From assembly GCA_964420125.1 (NCBI GenBank), contig CAYQQQ010000022.1, forward strand, positions 9,649 to 73,648: DNA of 64,000 nucleotides. Reading direction: 5' to 3'. Below the pieces are notes generated by a model. The model was not told the DNA's origin. It ran no database searches and was given only the letters and a program-made list of their open reading frames with translations. The position numbers and the translations under genes are program-made. Shown here in pieces: positions 17,366 through 27,169 of this stretch. The DNA comes from CAYQQQ01 sp964420125. Its GTDB lineage: Bacteria; Actinomycetota; Acidimicrobiia; Acidimicrobiales; Microtrichaceae. Numbering within the stretch: the first letter of the stretch is position 1; each line of letters begins with the position of its first letter.

Positions 17366-19737
17366 GCACGATCACCCCACCCGACTCCCCCACCGAGGCG
17401 GCGAGGCTCACCCCCCCGCCCTTCACCGGGGTGCCGCCCTCGCCGGCACCCCCCGTCGCGCCGGAGGTGCCCGGCACCACTTCCCACGACGGTCGGTTCC
17501 CGAACCCCGGGACCGACCGCCCGGGCGGTCCATCGCCCGCCCGGGGGCACCTCCGGCGCCTGCTCTGGGGACCGGCGGAGGATCCGCGCTGGGCGCGCCC
17601 GGCGTTGTGGGCGCTGCTCGGGCTGACCGCGGTGCTCTACGTGTGGAACCTGTCGGCTTCCGGCTGGGCCAACGCCTTCTACTCCGCAGCCGCCCAGGCG
17701 GGATCCGCGAGCTGGAAGGCGTTCTTCTACGGCTCCTCCGACGCCGCCAACTCGATCACGGTCGACAAGCCGCCCGCCTCGCTGTGGCCGATGGCGCTGT
17801 CGGTGCGCCTGTTCGGTCTGAGCTCGTGGTCGATCCTCCTTCCCCAGGCGCTGATGGGTGTGGCGTCGGTCGGGGTGCTCTACGCCGCCGTGAAGCGCCA
17901 CTTCGGCGCCATGGCCGGCATGGTGGCCGGGGTGACCCTGGCGCTCACCCCGGTGGCCGCGCTGATGTTCCGCTTCAACAACCCCGACGCCCTGCTCACC
18001 CTGCTGCTGGTGGTGGCCGCCTGGACCACCCTGAGGGCGATCGAGGACGGACGGCTGCGGTGGTTCGTCGCCACCGGCCTGCTCGTGGGGTTCGGCTTCC
18101 TGACCAAGCAGCTCCAGGTGCTGCTCGTCGTTCCCGGCTTCGCCCTGGCGGGGCTCGTGGCCGGCCACGGCAACCTGTGGGCCCGCACCCGCGGCCTGCT
18201 GGTCGCCGGGGTCTCGATGCTGCTGGGCGCCGGCTGGTGGGTCGCGGTGGTCGAGCTCGTTCCCGAGAGCTGGCGCCCCTACATCGGCGGCTCGCAGGAG
18301 AACAGCTTCCTCGAGCTCACCTTCGGCTACAACGGCCTGGGCCGCATCACCGGCGACGAGGTGGGCAGCGTGGGAGGCGCTCCCACGGGGGGCGGGCCCG
18401 CGGGCGCGCTCACCCCCGGAGGCGCCGGCCTTGCCGGCGGCGGCACTCCCGGTGGCGGGGGACCCGGTGGCGGCTGGGGCCAGACCGGGTGGTCGCGCCT
18501 GTTCGACGGCTCGCTCGGCGGTCAGATCGCCTGGCTGATCCCGGCCGCGCTGGTCCTGGCAGCCGTCGGCCTGTGGTGGCTCCGGCGACAGCGACGCACC
18601 GACCTGCAGCGGGCATCGATCCTCGTGTGGACGAGCTGGCTGCTGGTCACCGCCGCCGTGTTCAGCTTCATGGGGGGCATCTTCCACGAGTACTACACCG
18701 TGGCCCTGGCCCCGGCGATCGCCGCGCTGGTCGGCCTCGGCGCCGCCATGATCTGGCAGCGCCGCGACACGTGGTCGGCCGCCGCAGTGGCGGCCGGGGT
18801 CACCGCGCTCACCGGCTGGTGGGCGGTGGAGCTGCTGGGGCGGGCCGAGGACTGGAACCCGTGGCTGGCACCCGTCGTGGGGGTGCTCGCTGCGCTGGGC
18901 GCCCTGGGGTTCGCAGCGGTGGCCGTGCTCCGCCGTCGCGGCGAGGCGATCCCCTCGGCGGCGTTCGCGACGCTGGGAGGTCTCGCCCTGGTGGCCGGGC
19001 TCGCCGGGCCGACCGCCTGGACGCTGCAGACCGTCGCCACGCCCCATCAGGGCGGCATCGTGCTGGCGGGCCCGCTCGACGGTGCCATGGGCCCCGGCGG
19101 TGGCAGGCTCGGCGGGCCGCCCGGTGGTGCGAACGCGCCGGCGGGTGCCGACGGCCAGACGGGTGCCGACGGCCAGGCCGCGCCCGCGCCCAACGGCCAG
19201 ACAGGTTCGGGCCAACGCCCCGGCAACGGTCAGCTCACCCCGCCCCAGGGGTTGGCCCCGGGTTCCGGGCAGCTGCCACCTCTGCCCGGCGGCGCAGGAG
19301 GCACCGCCCAGGGACCCGGCGGCACCGCCCAGGGACCCGGCGGCGGCGCAGGAGGCCCGGGCGGGCTTCTCGGCGCCACCGAGCCGTCCGAGGAGGTCCA
19401 GCAGCTGCTCATCGACGGCGCCGAGGACTACGAGTGGGTGGCCGCCACCGTCGGCGCCAACAACGCCGCCGGCTTCCAGCTGGCCACGGAGCTCCCGGTG
19501 ATGCCCATCGGAGGGTTCAACGGCTCCGACCCGTCACCCACGCTGGAGGAGTTCCAGCAGCTCGTGGCCGAGGGCAAGGTCCACTGGTTCATCTCCACCG
19601 GGGGCGGATTCGCCGGCCAGCGCGGCGGCAGCGCCGCCGGCGACGACATCGACGCCTGGGTGACGGAGAGCTTCGAGCAGGTGAGCGTCGACGGCACGGT
19701 GATGTACGACCTCACCGAGCCGACGGACGGCGACTGA
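17362..19737 (+). CDS. GT39-type polyprenyl-phosphate sugar transferase (YkcB/ArnT-like)
   Basis: This 791-aa multi-pass membrane enzyme carries the N-terminal ArnT/PMT signature: SGWANAFYSAAAQAGSASWKAF, then ITVDKPPASLWPMALSVRLFG. Around a dozen hydrophobic segments follow up to about residue 560. A Gly/Pro/Gln linker with GTAQGPGG repeats then leads to an external C-terminal domain ending with GGFNGSDPSPTLEEF and HWFIST, as in YkcB proteins. It should transfer a sugar from the lipid carrier made by the upstream gene to an unknown outside acceptor. Gly-rich loops at about 340-375 are unusually long. The pair matches the Bacillus ykcC-ykcB arrangement. Confidence 0.87.
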   Translation: MSTITPPDSPTEAARLTPPPFTGVPPSPAPPVAPEVPGTTSHDGRFPNPGTDRPGGPSPARGHLRRLLWGPAEDPRWARPALWALLGLTAVLYVWNLSASGWANAFYSAAAQAGSASWKAFFYGSSDAANSITVDKPPASLWPMALSVRLFGLSSWSILLPQALMGVASVGVLYAAVKRHFGAMAGMVAGVTLALTPVAALMFRFNNPDALLTLLLVVAAWTTLRAIEDGRLRWFVATGLLVGFGFLTKQLQVLLVVPGFALAGLVAGHGNLWARTRGLLVAGVSMLLGAGWWVAVVELVPESWRPYIGGSQENSFLELTFGYNGLGRITGDEVGSVGGAPTGGGPAGALTPGGAGLAGGGTPGGGGPGGGWGQTGWSRLFDGSLGGQIAWLIPAALVLAAVGLWWLRRQRRTDLQRASILVWTSWLLVTAAVFSFMGGIFHEYYTVALAPAIAALVGLGAAMIWQRRDTWSAAAVAAGVTALTGWWAVELLGRAEDWNPWLAPVVGVLAALGALGFAAVAVLRRRGEAIPSAAFATLGGLALVAGLAGPTAWTLQTVATPHQGGIVLAGPLDGAMGPGGGRLGGPPGGANAPAGADGQTGADGQAAPAPNGQTGSGQRPGNGQLTPPQGLAPGSGQLPPLPGGAGGTAQGPGGTAQGPGGGAGGPGGLLGATEPSEEVQQLLIDGAEDYEWVAATVGANNAAGFQLATELPVMPIGGFNGSDPSPTLEEFQQLVAEGKVHWFISTGGGFAGQRGGSAAGDDIDAWVTESFEQVSVDGTVMYDLTEPTDGD

Positions 19738-19783
19738 GCGCCGACGGGGACGCCCAGCCCCTGGTGGGGCCGGACGGGACCCC

Positions 19784-21025
19784 TTACCCCTGGTGGAGGG
19801 CCACCGGCACCGTCGCCACGAAGTAGGTGCCCCGCACCGGCGCGGTGGCGACGGCACGGTCGTAGTAGCCCACCCCCAGGAGGCCCGGCTCGGAGAACGC
19901 CGGCTGGGCGGTGGCGGCATAGCAGTTGTACTCCGTGCCCCCGACGGCATCCTGGCACCCCTCGATGGCGACTGGGCTCGGCTCGCTCCACGGCCCCTGT
20001 GGACTCGCCGACACCCTCACCTCGAGCTCTGTCGAGCGCACGGGCCACGGGCTGTACACCATGACGTAGCCGCCGAGCGAGGGATCTCGCACCACCGACA
20101 CCGACCCGGCGGGGAACCGCCGCGTCAGCTCGGCCGACGGCAGCTCCAGAGGCGCCGGGTCGGCCACGATGAGCGGCTGCCAGGACCCGTCGTGGGACCA
20201 GACGCGGTAGGCGGAGGGGTCGTGCACCTCCTCGAGGCCGACCTGGGCGACGTAGCAGGGGCCGTACTCGGTCGGCCATCCACCCTCCATGGGCGCATCG
20301 CAGGAGTAGACGTAGGCGTCGTGGTCGTCGCCGAGGGTGGCGGCCAGACCGAAGCCTCGGCGGGGGAACAGGCGCTGGTTGAGGATGCGGGCCGTGACGG
20401 GCTCACCGACGGGCGGATGTGCCGGGTCGTACCAGAGCTCCGCCACGGACATGCCGACCCCTGTGCCGCGGGCCGCATCGCCGAGGCAGATGTTCTCCAG
20501 CCACACGACGATGCGGTCGAGGCCTCCCACGCGGTAGGTCACCGCCGACGCCGGCCACATGCCGCTCACCGGGATGTCGGCGGGGCAGCCCGGGAAGTCG
20601 GCGGTGGGGGTGGCGAACGCGACGGGGCTGCCCGAGGGATCCATGTGGTCCTGGGTGACGGTCGGCTGGCCGGCGGGAGCCCAGGCGGCGGTGCCGATCA
20701 CGAAGAACCTCAACCCGCCGTCGGGCTCGGTGATCGCCGTGTCGCCGAAGAGCCACATGATCGAGCCGTCGGAGAGCTCCACGCTGATGCCGGCGTCGCG
20801 GTCGAGCTGGTCCAAGGGGCTGCCCGCAGCGGGGCCCACCGGCGTGGGAGGCGCCACCGACTCGCCCACCTCCACGGCGACGCCCGGCGACCGACGCTCG
20901 GGCCGCGTCGTGGTGTCGGCCGCCGAGCGCTCGCCTCCGCAGCCCGCCGCGACGGCCAGCAGCACGGCGACCACGCACCACGCGGCCGCCGGGCAGCGGC
21001 TCAACCGGCGTCGGTCATCGACCAT
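19784..21025 (-). CDS. Secreted lipoprotein with DUF4185-like beta-propeller
   Basis: This 413-aa protein has a signal peptide ending in a lipobox-like LAVAAGC near residue 29. The motif SVELSDGSIMWLFGDTAI is typical of DUF4185-like propeller proteins related to sugar-binding or glycosidase folds. Later blades include VYSCDAPMEGG and GGYVMVYSPWPV. The ATG at 21025 is chosen because it starts the signal peptide and TACAGT lies 5 bases upstream; the frame further upstream is not protein-like. Its first 25 bases overlap the end of the large gene at 21001. Confidence 0.78.
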   Translation of the reverse strand: MVDDRRRLSRCPAAAWCVVAVLLAVAAGCGGERSAADTTTRPERRSPGVAVEVGESVAPPTPVGPAAGSPLDQLDRDAGISVELSDGSIMWLFGDTAITEPDGGLRFFVIGTAAWAPAGQPTVTQDHMDPSGSPVAFATPTADFPGCPADIPVSGMWPASAVTYRVGGLDRIVVWLENICLGDAARGTGVGMSVAELWYDPAHPPVGEPVTARILNQRLFPRRGFGLAATLGDDHDAYVYSCDAPMEGGWPTEYGPCYVAQVGLEEVHDPSAYRVWSHDGSWQPLIVADPAPLELPSAELTRRFPAGSVSVVRDPSLGGYVMVYSPWPVRSTELEVRVSASPQGPWSEPSPVAIEGCQDAVGGTEYNCYAATAQPAFSEPGLLGVGYYDRAVATAPVRGTYFVATVPVALHQG

Positions 21026-24000
21026 CGCACACTGTACGGTGCGAGGCGCGAGGTGAACCAAGAGCTCCTGCCGGACACGGTGGAGCCGTCGACGGACACC
21101 GGACCGAGCACGGGCGTGCTCTGGTGCAGTCGGGTCGAGGGATCCCTGACGGTCACCGATCCGGTGAAGATCGAGGTGCCCCACAGACGCCGCACCGAGA
21201 TGCGCACGGTGGCGTCGCCACCTGCGGCACCGGGGACGGTGCCGACCGCGTCGGCCCTGGTGACCTGGCCCTTCGAACGCCGGATCGTGACGTCGCCGTC
21301 GAGCCCGGCGTCGTAGCCGGCCTTGATCGCACCGCTGAAGTCGAGGGTGACGTGGTCACCGGAGGGCGCCGGAGGGGTGACGAGCAACGTGTGGGTGACC
21401 GTGGTCGTGTTGCCGGCGAGGTCCGTGGCCGTCACGGTCAGGGACCTCGTGGAAGGGACCGAGGTGTCGATCGCCGCCCCGTCGGCGACGTCGCCCACGC
21501 AGCTCTCGATCCCCGACAGTGCGTCGTCGCAGGTGTAGGAGGCCGACACCGGCGTCCCCTGCTCGACCGACGCCCCGTCCGCCGGCGAGGCGATCGTCAC
21601 CGTCGGATCGGTGAGGTCGACCTTCACCTCCACGGTGCCCGAGGTGGAGTTGCCTGCCTCGTCGATCGCCTCGTAGGGCAGGGTCGTGACCCCTTCGGCC
21701 TCGACGGTCACCGCCAGCGGCGACTCGGTGCCGCTCTGGTCCCCGAGGCTCAGCGAGGCCAGTCCGGAGCCGCCCTCTTCGTCGGAAGCCTCCAGCGTGA
21801 CGGTGGCCGCCTGGTTGACCCAGCCGGCATCGTTCGGGGTGGGGCTGACGGTCGTGGTCGCCTGGGGCGCGGTCTCGTCGGAGGGCTGACCGCAGTCGAG
21901 GACGAGCTCGACGTCCAACACCGGCGGCGGCACCTCGTACACGGGCGACTCCGCCGTCGGGTTCTCGGCGTCGCCGACGGCGTGGCAGCCCTCCATGGAG
22001 GCGGTGACCTTGTAGAACCCGGCGGTGACCTCCCAGCCGAAATGGCCCGTGGCGTCGGTCTGGTCGGGGTTGTCCCGGTTGAGCGGGCTCATGATGTCCG
22101 AGCCGTCGGGGACGACCTCGAAGGGACCCAGCGCGCTGGTCGATCGCAGCAGCGTGACCGTCGCCCCCACGATCGGGTTGCCCTCGGTGTCGAACACGAA
22201 GCCGGACGGGTCGATGTAGACGTCGATCTCCGCCAGGAGGTCGTCCCCCTCGGGGCAGTCGACAGCGATCGTCAGCACCCCTTGTCCGGCACGATCGGGA
22301 TCGCTCGGCAGGGATGCGGTGTACGTCCCCGCCGGATCCTCGGTGAGGGTCCCCGCCGCGTCGCCGTCGGTGCCGGGGAAGTCGAGCGACCAGGTCGCCG
22401 AGGTCGCGCCGGGGCAGGCGTCCACGCTCAGCGGGGTCGGCTGACCGAAGTAGATCGGGGCGTCCGCATCGCCGTCGTCCGACCCGCTCACGTGGCCGAC
22501 CGTGACGCCCGGGGGCACCGGCCGCGGCGTGTGGAAGTAGATGTCCACGCCGGTGACGTGGCCTTGGCCCACGACGTCGGCGGAGGTCTGCACCCGGGTC
22601 TGTTGACCGGGCCCGTAGACGGTCACGGTGTAGAGCCCGTCCACCAGGCCGCCGATGACGTAGGCACCGGCGAGGTCCGTCTGGCCGGAGCGGCAGTCGA
22701 AGGTGGTCTGCTGGCAGGCCCAGACCGTGGCGAACGCCATCGGTTGGCCGCCGTCGTCGAAGACGCGGCCGCTGATGGCACCGGTGGTGATCGGCAGCTG
22801 GAAGTCGATGCCCTCCGTGGCGACGCCCCCGCTGACCTCCACCCCGGTTCGTGTGGAGGTGACGAGGTAGTTCACGGAGCTGCGGGCGGTGACGTCATAG
22901 GTCCCGTCCGGCAGGTTCGGGATGTCGTAGGTGCCGCTGTAGCCGTAGCCGCTGAAGCACAGGTCGCCGTCGCACGCCTGCAGCGAGGCGCCGATCGGGA
23001 CGTCGTTGAGGTCGGTGACCGTGCCCTCGATCGAGCCGGAGCCGAAGTCCACGGGCAGGGTGAGGTCGACACCCGTGAGATCCGCCGCCTCGGTGACCGT
23101 GGCCTCGGCGGAGGCGCTGCGGTTGGAGTTGAGGCCGCTGGCGGTCACCCGATAGTCGCCGTCGGGAAGGTCCGCGCGGAGGTAGTTCCCGTCGGGATCG
23201 GTGGAGCCGTAGTAGTAGGCGCTGCACCCCCCGGACCCGTTCACGGCGCAGACGTTCAGGCTCGATCCGGCGACGGGGTCGCCGCCGGCGTCGCGCACGG
23301 TGCCGGCGATCGAGCCCTCGCCCGGTGCCAGCGGCATCTCCAGGGTGACCTCGGTGGCCTCACCGTCGGTGACGGTGGCGACGACCGAGCTGCTGGTGCC
23401 ACCGCCGTAGCCGTACACCACGTAGGTGCCCCCCGGCAGGAGGCCGAGGGTGCCGCTGCCCGCTGGCGCCTGGGCGTGCCGGCACGAGGAGGCGCTAGTC
23501 GGCCCGCTCGTGTAGCAGGTCGACAGCGACGCCTCGATCGGCTCGCCGTGGACGTCGACGACGTTCACCTCGATCGAGCCGGACCCCACGTCGATGGGCA
23601 CGACCAGATCGGCACCGGTGACCTCACCGCCGTCGGTCACGTCGACGAGCAGGTTCGTGGACGGGAGGGAGACCCCCGCCATGTTGACCACGAGCCTCCA
23701 GGTGCCGTCGCCGAGGTACCCCAACCGGTACTCGCCCGACTCGTCGGCGGTGGCGTAGCCGCCGATCTGGCAGTACGGCCCACCGTCGATCTTGCACGCC
23801 GAGACCTGGGCTCCGGGCAGCGGATCCCCATCGGCGTCGGTGACCGACCCGCTGATCCTGCCGGTCGGGAGCCTCGAGTCGTCGAGGGCGAGCTCGACAT
23901 CGGTGACGGACTGGTCACCGGACACGGTCACGTCGACGGTCCCGCTGAGGGTGTGCCAGCCGTAGTAGGCGCTGACGCTGATCGTGTAGTCGCCGTCGGC

Positions 24001-25455
24001 CGGCGCCGGAAAGGTGAAGGCCGTGGGGCTGTAGGCGTAGCTGCAGCCGATCGGGCCGCACACGTGGAAGCTGGCGTAGCCCTCCAGCGGTGCGCCGTCG
24101 AGGGTGACCTGGCCGCTGATGGTGGCGGTGCCGTCCGCGGTGAAGGTGAGGCCCGACCAGCGACCGACGCCGTCGAGGGCGGTCTCGTGCGCGACGGCGA
24201 AGCAGGATGTCAGGGTTGCGCAGGTGCCGGGGAACCGGTCCGCGGCATAGGGGATGACGACCGACGCCTCGCCGTCCTCGTCGGCGGTCACCGTGGTCCC
24301 GGGACACGTCTGCAGATGGTCGTCTCGGATGGCGATGGCGGTCGGGAACTGGCAGAGGCCGAGGTTCACCTCGCGGCCCGGCCGGAAGCCGCCGCCGGAG
24401 ATGGTGACGGTGTCGTCCCACGACGGGTGCTCCGGTGCGACCGTCAGGGTCGCACCCCGGTAGCCGATCGGACCGCTGGCCGCCCCCGGCTCGGCGAGGG
24501 GGACGTCGACATCGGCGAGGACGGCGCCGTCGGCGACGTCGACCCCGACGGTGTTGGCGTCGATCGTGCCGAAGGAGAAGCTCGAGCCGGAGCCCGAGGA
24601 GAGTCCGGAGCCGAAGGACATCCCCGATCCACCCGTGCCGAAGGAGAGGTCGGACCCCGCGTTCGGCGCGGCGCTCACCGCGTAGGTGCCCGCGGAGAGC
24701 GATCCGAACTGGAACGCACCGTCGTCGACCGCGGTCGAGACGCAGTCGGGGCTCCCCGGGAAGGACATCCCCGACCCACCCGTGCCCCCGCCGAAGGACA
24801 TGCCGGAACCGGAGCCGAACGACATGCCCGAACCGAAGGACATGCCGGAGCCCAGGGGGACGTCGTCGCCGTTGCACACCGACACGGTGTGGGGGGTCAC
24901 CAGCGGGGTTCCCGTGAGGTCGTCGACGACGTGACCGCCCACCGACGCCGTGCCGCCCCGGGCGAGGGTGAGGGCAGCCTGGGCGACCGAGACCAGGGGA
25001 TCGCCCTCGAAGGCGACCAGGCTGCAGGCGCCGTAGTACAGCCAGGAGGTGAGCCCGCACTTGCCCTGGAGGGTGACCTCGAGCTCCGCGGGGATCGCGT
25101 AGTCGGCCGTTGCCGTGCCGTCGGGCTCGATCGCGACCGCGGTGCGGGGCGTGCAGCCCTGGTCGTCGGGTGCGCCGGCACCGCCGAAGAGGAACAGGTC
25201 GTCGAGGCAGATGGCCAGCTCCACCGGGATGGTCGGGTCGAACCCCGAGAGCTGCGCCTGGACGGTGTCGCCGGGGTGGGCGGCACCTCCACCGAGGACC
25301 TCCACCGACAGCTGGCGCTGCGGTGGGTCGACGGCCTCCTCAGGAGCTCCCTCGGGGGCCTCCTCGGCAGCGACGGGCCTCCCGGCCGACAGGGTGGTGG
25401 CGACGAGCGCCAGGGTCATGCACAGCAGCGCCACGCGCCGAACAGCGAACCGCAT
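21001..25455 (-). CDS. Large secreted repeat protein with carboxypeptidase-regulatory-like domains
   Basis: This 1484-aa protein starts with a Sec signal peptide (about residues 1-30). Low-complexity SGMSFGSG repeats lie near residues 200-305. At least six beta-sandwich repeats of about 95-105 aa follow, of the form G(S/A)I(S/E)G-V-D--G-P-, each with a conserved Cys. Examples are GRISGSVTDADGDPLPGAQV, GSIAGTVRDAGGDPVAGSSL and GAISGRVFDDGGQPMAFATV. They resemble CarboxypepD_reg/SdrD-like modules. Two Ig-like regions follow (DPTVTIASPADGASVEQGT). No sortase signal or C-terminal membrane anchor is seen. It is probably an exported surface or matrix protein. The ATG has an AGAGAGGAAG site. Confidence 0.85.
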   Translation of the reverse strand: MRFAVRRVALLCMTLALVATTLSAGRPVAAEEAPEGAPEEAVDPPQRQLSVEVLGGGAAHPGDTVQAQLSGFDPTIPVELAICLDDLFLFGGAGAPDDQGCTPRTAVAIEPDGTATADYAIPAELEVTLQGKCGLTSWLYYGACSLVAFEGDPLVSVAQAALTLARGGTASVGGHVVDDLTGTPLVTPHTVSVCNGDDVPLGSGMSFGSGMSFGSGSGMSFGGGTGGSGMSFPGSPDCVSTAVDDGAFQFGSLSAGTYAVSAAPNAGSDLSFGTGGSGMSFGSGLSSGSGSSFSFGTIDANTVGVDVADGAVLADVDVPLAEPGAASGPIGYRGATLTVAPEHPSWDDTVTISGGGFRPGREVNLGLCQFPTAIAIRDDHLQTCPGTTVTADEDGEASVVIPYAADRFPGTCATLTSCFAVAHETALDGVGRWSGLTFTADGTATISGQVTLDGAPLEGYASFHVCGPIGCSYAYSPTAFTFPAPADGDYTISVSAYYGWHTLSGTVDVTVSGDQSVTDVELALDDSRLPTGRISGSVTDADGDPLPGAQVSACKIDGGPYCQIGGYATADESGEYRLGYLGDGTWRLVVNMAGVSLPSTNLLVDVTDGGEVTGADLVVPIDVGSGSIEVNVVDVHGEPIEASLSTCYTSGPTSASSCRHAQAPAGSGTLGLLPGGTYVVYGYGGGTSSSVVATVTDGEATEVTLEMPLAPGEGSIAGTVRDAGGDPVAGSSLNVCAVNGSGGCSAYYYGSTDPDGNYLRADLPDGDYRVTASGLNSNRSASAEATVTEAADLTGVDLTLPVDFGSGSIEGTVTDLNDVPIGASLQACDGDLCFSGYGYSGTYDIPNLPDGTYDVTARSSVNYLVTSTRTGVEVSGGVATEGIDFQLPITTGAISGRVFDDGGQPMAFATVWACQQTTFDCRSGQTDLAGAYVIGGLVDGLYTVTVYGPGQQTRVQTSADVVGQGHVTGVDIYFHTPRPVPPGVTVGHVSGSDDGDADAPIYFGQPTPLSVDACPGATSATWSLDFPGTDGDAAGTLTEDPAGTYTASLPSDPDRAGQGVLTIAVDCPEGDDLLAEIDVYIDPSGFVFDTEGNPIVGATVTLLRSTSALGPFEVVPDGSDIMSPLNRDNPDQTDATGHFGWEVTAGFYKVTASMEGCHAVGDAENPTAESPVYEVPPPVLDVELVLDCGQPSDETAPQATTTVSPTPNDAGWVNQAATVTLEASDEEGGSGLASLSLGDQSGTESPLAVTVEAEGVTTLPYEAIDEAGNSTSGTVEVKVDLTDPTVTIASPADGASVEQGTPVSASYTCDDALSGIESCVGDVADGAAIDTSVPSTRSLTVTATDLAGNTTTVTHTLLVTPPAPSGDHVTLDFSGAIKAGYDAGLDGDVTIRRSKGQVTRADAVGTVPGAAGGDATVRISVRRLWGTSIFTGSVTVRDPSTRLHQSTPVLGPVSVDGSTVSGRSSWFTSRLAPYSVRWSMTDAG
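24570..24860 (-). repeat. SGMSFGSG-encoding low-complexity repeats
   Basis: Two clusters (about 24570-24665 and 24765-24860) encode repeated (G/S)SGMSFGSG units, separated by an ordinary stretch. Codons vary among the units (TCC/TCG, TTC, GGC/GGG/GGA). This suggests selection for the peptide rather than very recent slippage. Confidence 0.8.
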
Positions 25456-25541
25456 CGCAGGCTTCCTCTCTCCCGACTTCCCTCCGAGTGGGGGTCAGGC
25501 TAACCCCGCGCCGGTTGCGACGCAACGACCTTCCGGCGCGG

Positions 25542-26588
25542 TCAGAGCAGCCGGTCGCGGGGGTCCGCACCGGTGTCGAGCGGCGACGGGCCCAGCCGCT
25601 GCAGCCGGTACCAGCCGGCCGCTGCGATCATCGCCGCGTTGTCCGTGCACATCGACCGGCTCGGGAGGAACCCCTGGATCCCGTCGTCGGCGCAGGCGCC
25701 GAGGAACTGCTCCCGCAGCAGCGAGTTGGCCGCCACGCCACCACCCAGCGCGAGCGCGGCCGCTCCCACCTCCCGGGCCGCCCGACGCGCCTTGGCGACC
25801 AGCACGTCGACCACCGCGGCCTGGAAGCTGGCGGCCACGTCCGCGGTCGACACCTCCGGATGCTCGCGCACGTGGTTCACCACCGCCGTCTTCAGCCCGC
25901 TGAAGGAGAAGTCGAGCCCGTCGTCGAGCATCGCCCGGGGGAACGCCACCGCCTCGGGGTCGCCCTGCAGGGAGATCTGGTCGATGGCCGGCCCACCCGG
26001 ATAGCCCAGCCCGAGGAAGCGGGCCACCTTGTCGAACGCCTCGCCCGCGGCGTCGTCGAGCGTCTGGCCGAGCAACCGGTACTCGCCGTGGTCGACCATC
26101 TCGATGAGCATCGTGTGCCCACCGGAGACCAGCAGCACCACCAGCGGGAACTGCAGCTCCGGCTCCTCCAGCAGCGCGGCGTAGAGGTGGGCCTCCAGGT
26201 GGTTGACCGCCACGAAGGGCAGCCCCCACGTGAGGGCGAGCGCCTTGGCGGCCGACACCCCCACGAGCAGCGCTCCGACCAGGCCGGGTCCCGTCGTGGC
26301 CGCGACCACGTCGAGGTCCTCGGCGTCGACGCCCGCTTCCACCATGGCCTGCGCCGTCACCGGGATGATCAGCTCGCTGTGGGCACGGCTGGCGATCTCG
26401 GGGACCACGCCCCCGTAGCGGGCGTGCAGGTCCACCTGGGACGACACCACCGAGGACAGGACCTCGCGCCCCCCGCGCACGCAGGCGGCCGCCGTCTCGT
26501 CGCAGCTGGTCTCGATGCCCAGCACCAGCAGCTCCCGCGGCGAGCTCCCCGAGAGGTCACCGGCAGTGCTCGGCTCCGCCCCGCTCAC
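25542..26588 (-). CDS. tsaD: tRNA N6-threonylcarbamoyladenosine transferase TsaD
   Basis: This 348-aa ASKHA-fold enzyme transfers threonylcarbamoyl to A37 of ANN-decoding tRNAs. LVLGIETSCDETAAA begins the fold and the metal-binding histidines are H130 and H134 in VAVNHLEAHLYA. VSGGHTML, DDAAGEAFDKVARFLGLGYPGG and the C-terminal NAAMIAAAGWYR complete the signature. The GTG start lies in a GTGA overlap with rimI; longer readings have no homologous sequence. It is the last gene of the glycosylase-tsaE-tsaB-rimI-tsaD operon. Confidence 0.96.
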   Translation of the reverse strand: MSGAEPSTAGDLSGSSPRELLVLGIETSCDETAAACVRGGREVLSSVVSSQVDLHARYGGVVPEIASRAHSELIIPVTAQAMVEAGVDAEDLDVVAATTGPGLVGALLVGVSAAKALALTWGLPFVAVNHLEAHLYAALLEEPELQFPLVVLLVSGGHTMLIEMVDHGEYRLLGQTLDDAAGEAFDKVARFLGLGYPGGPAIDQISLQGDPEAVAFPRAMLDDGLDFSFSGLKTAVVNHVREHPEVSTADVAASFQAAVVDVLVAKARRAAREVGAAALALGGGVAANSLLREQFLGACADDGIQGFLPSRSMCTDNAAMIAAAGWYRLQRLGPSPLDTGADPRDRLL

Positions 26589-27169
26589 GGCTCCCACCTC
26601 CGCGCCACGGGCAACGACGCGTCGATGGCGGCGCGCCGCTCGAGCGCTTCGGCTGAGGAGATGCCGTGGGCCCACATCACCAGCGCGTCCTCGCCGTTGT
26701 CCTGGTAGTACCGGGGCCGCACCCCCCCGGGGGCGAACCCGAACCGCTGGTACAGCAGCTGGGCGGGTCGGTTCGACATCCGCACCTCCAGGGTGAGGTC
26801 GACCACCCCACGCTCGACGGCCTGCTCCACGAGCACCAGCAGCATCCGGGTGGCGACGTGGCGACGGTGGTACTCGGGGTCCACCGCCACGTTGGTGACG
26901 TGGCCCTCCTCCAGCACCACCATGAGCCCACCGAAGCCCACCACCCGGTGCCCTGTCCGGGCCACCACCCAGGCTCGGCTGGTGGGCATGCGCAGCTCCC
27001 CGGCGAACAGCCCGTAGGACCAGGGATGGGGGTTGACCCGCCGTTCGATGGCGGTGACGGCGCGCAGGTGGCGACGGCGCATCCCGGTGATCACCACGCC
27101 ATCGGACACCGGATCCGGTGCTCCGGCACCGGCGGCGCTCCACGGCCCGGCGGCCAGGCCCTCAGCCAT
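26585..27169 (-). CDS. rimI: Ribosomal protein S18-alanine N-acetyltransferase RimI-like
   Basis: This 194-aa GNAT enzyme has IERRVNPHPWSYGLFAGEL near the N-terminus, as in RimI. The acetyl-CoA loop reads VTNVAVDPEYHRRHVATRML (R-H-x-x-x-A), and LEVRMSNRPAQLLYQRFGF is the conserved C-terminal motif. RimI acetylates the N-terminus of S18, though actinobacterial members may act on other proteins. It has an extra N-terminal stretch of about 25 residues. The start overlaps the tsaB end by 8 bp, in the usual tsaB-rimI-tsaD order. Confidence 0.9.
   Translation of the reverse strand: MAEGLAAGPWSAAGAGAPDPVSDGVVITGMRRRHLRAVTAIERRVNPHPWSYGLFAGELRMPTSRAWVVARTGHRVVGFGGLMVVLEEGHVTNVAVDPEYHRRHVATRMLLVLVEQAVERGVVDLTLEVRMSNRPAQLLYQRFGFAPGGVRPRYYQDNGEDALVMWAHGISSAEALERRAAIDASLPVARRWEP

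Noticed and set aside
20808..20816. GTCCAAG match resembling the CTTGGACC element
   Set aside because: It is a single half-site inside the DUF4185-like lipoprotein gene with no partner arm at the right distance.
21124..25503. Open frame of 1459 codons on the plus strand
   Set aside because: It is antisense to the large secreted protein, rich in Arg, Gly and Val, with no domains.
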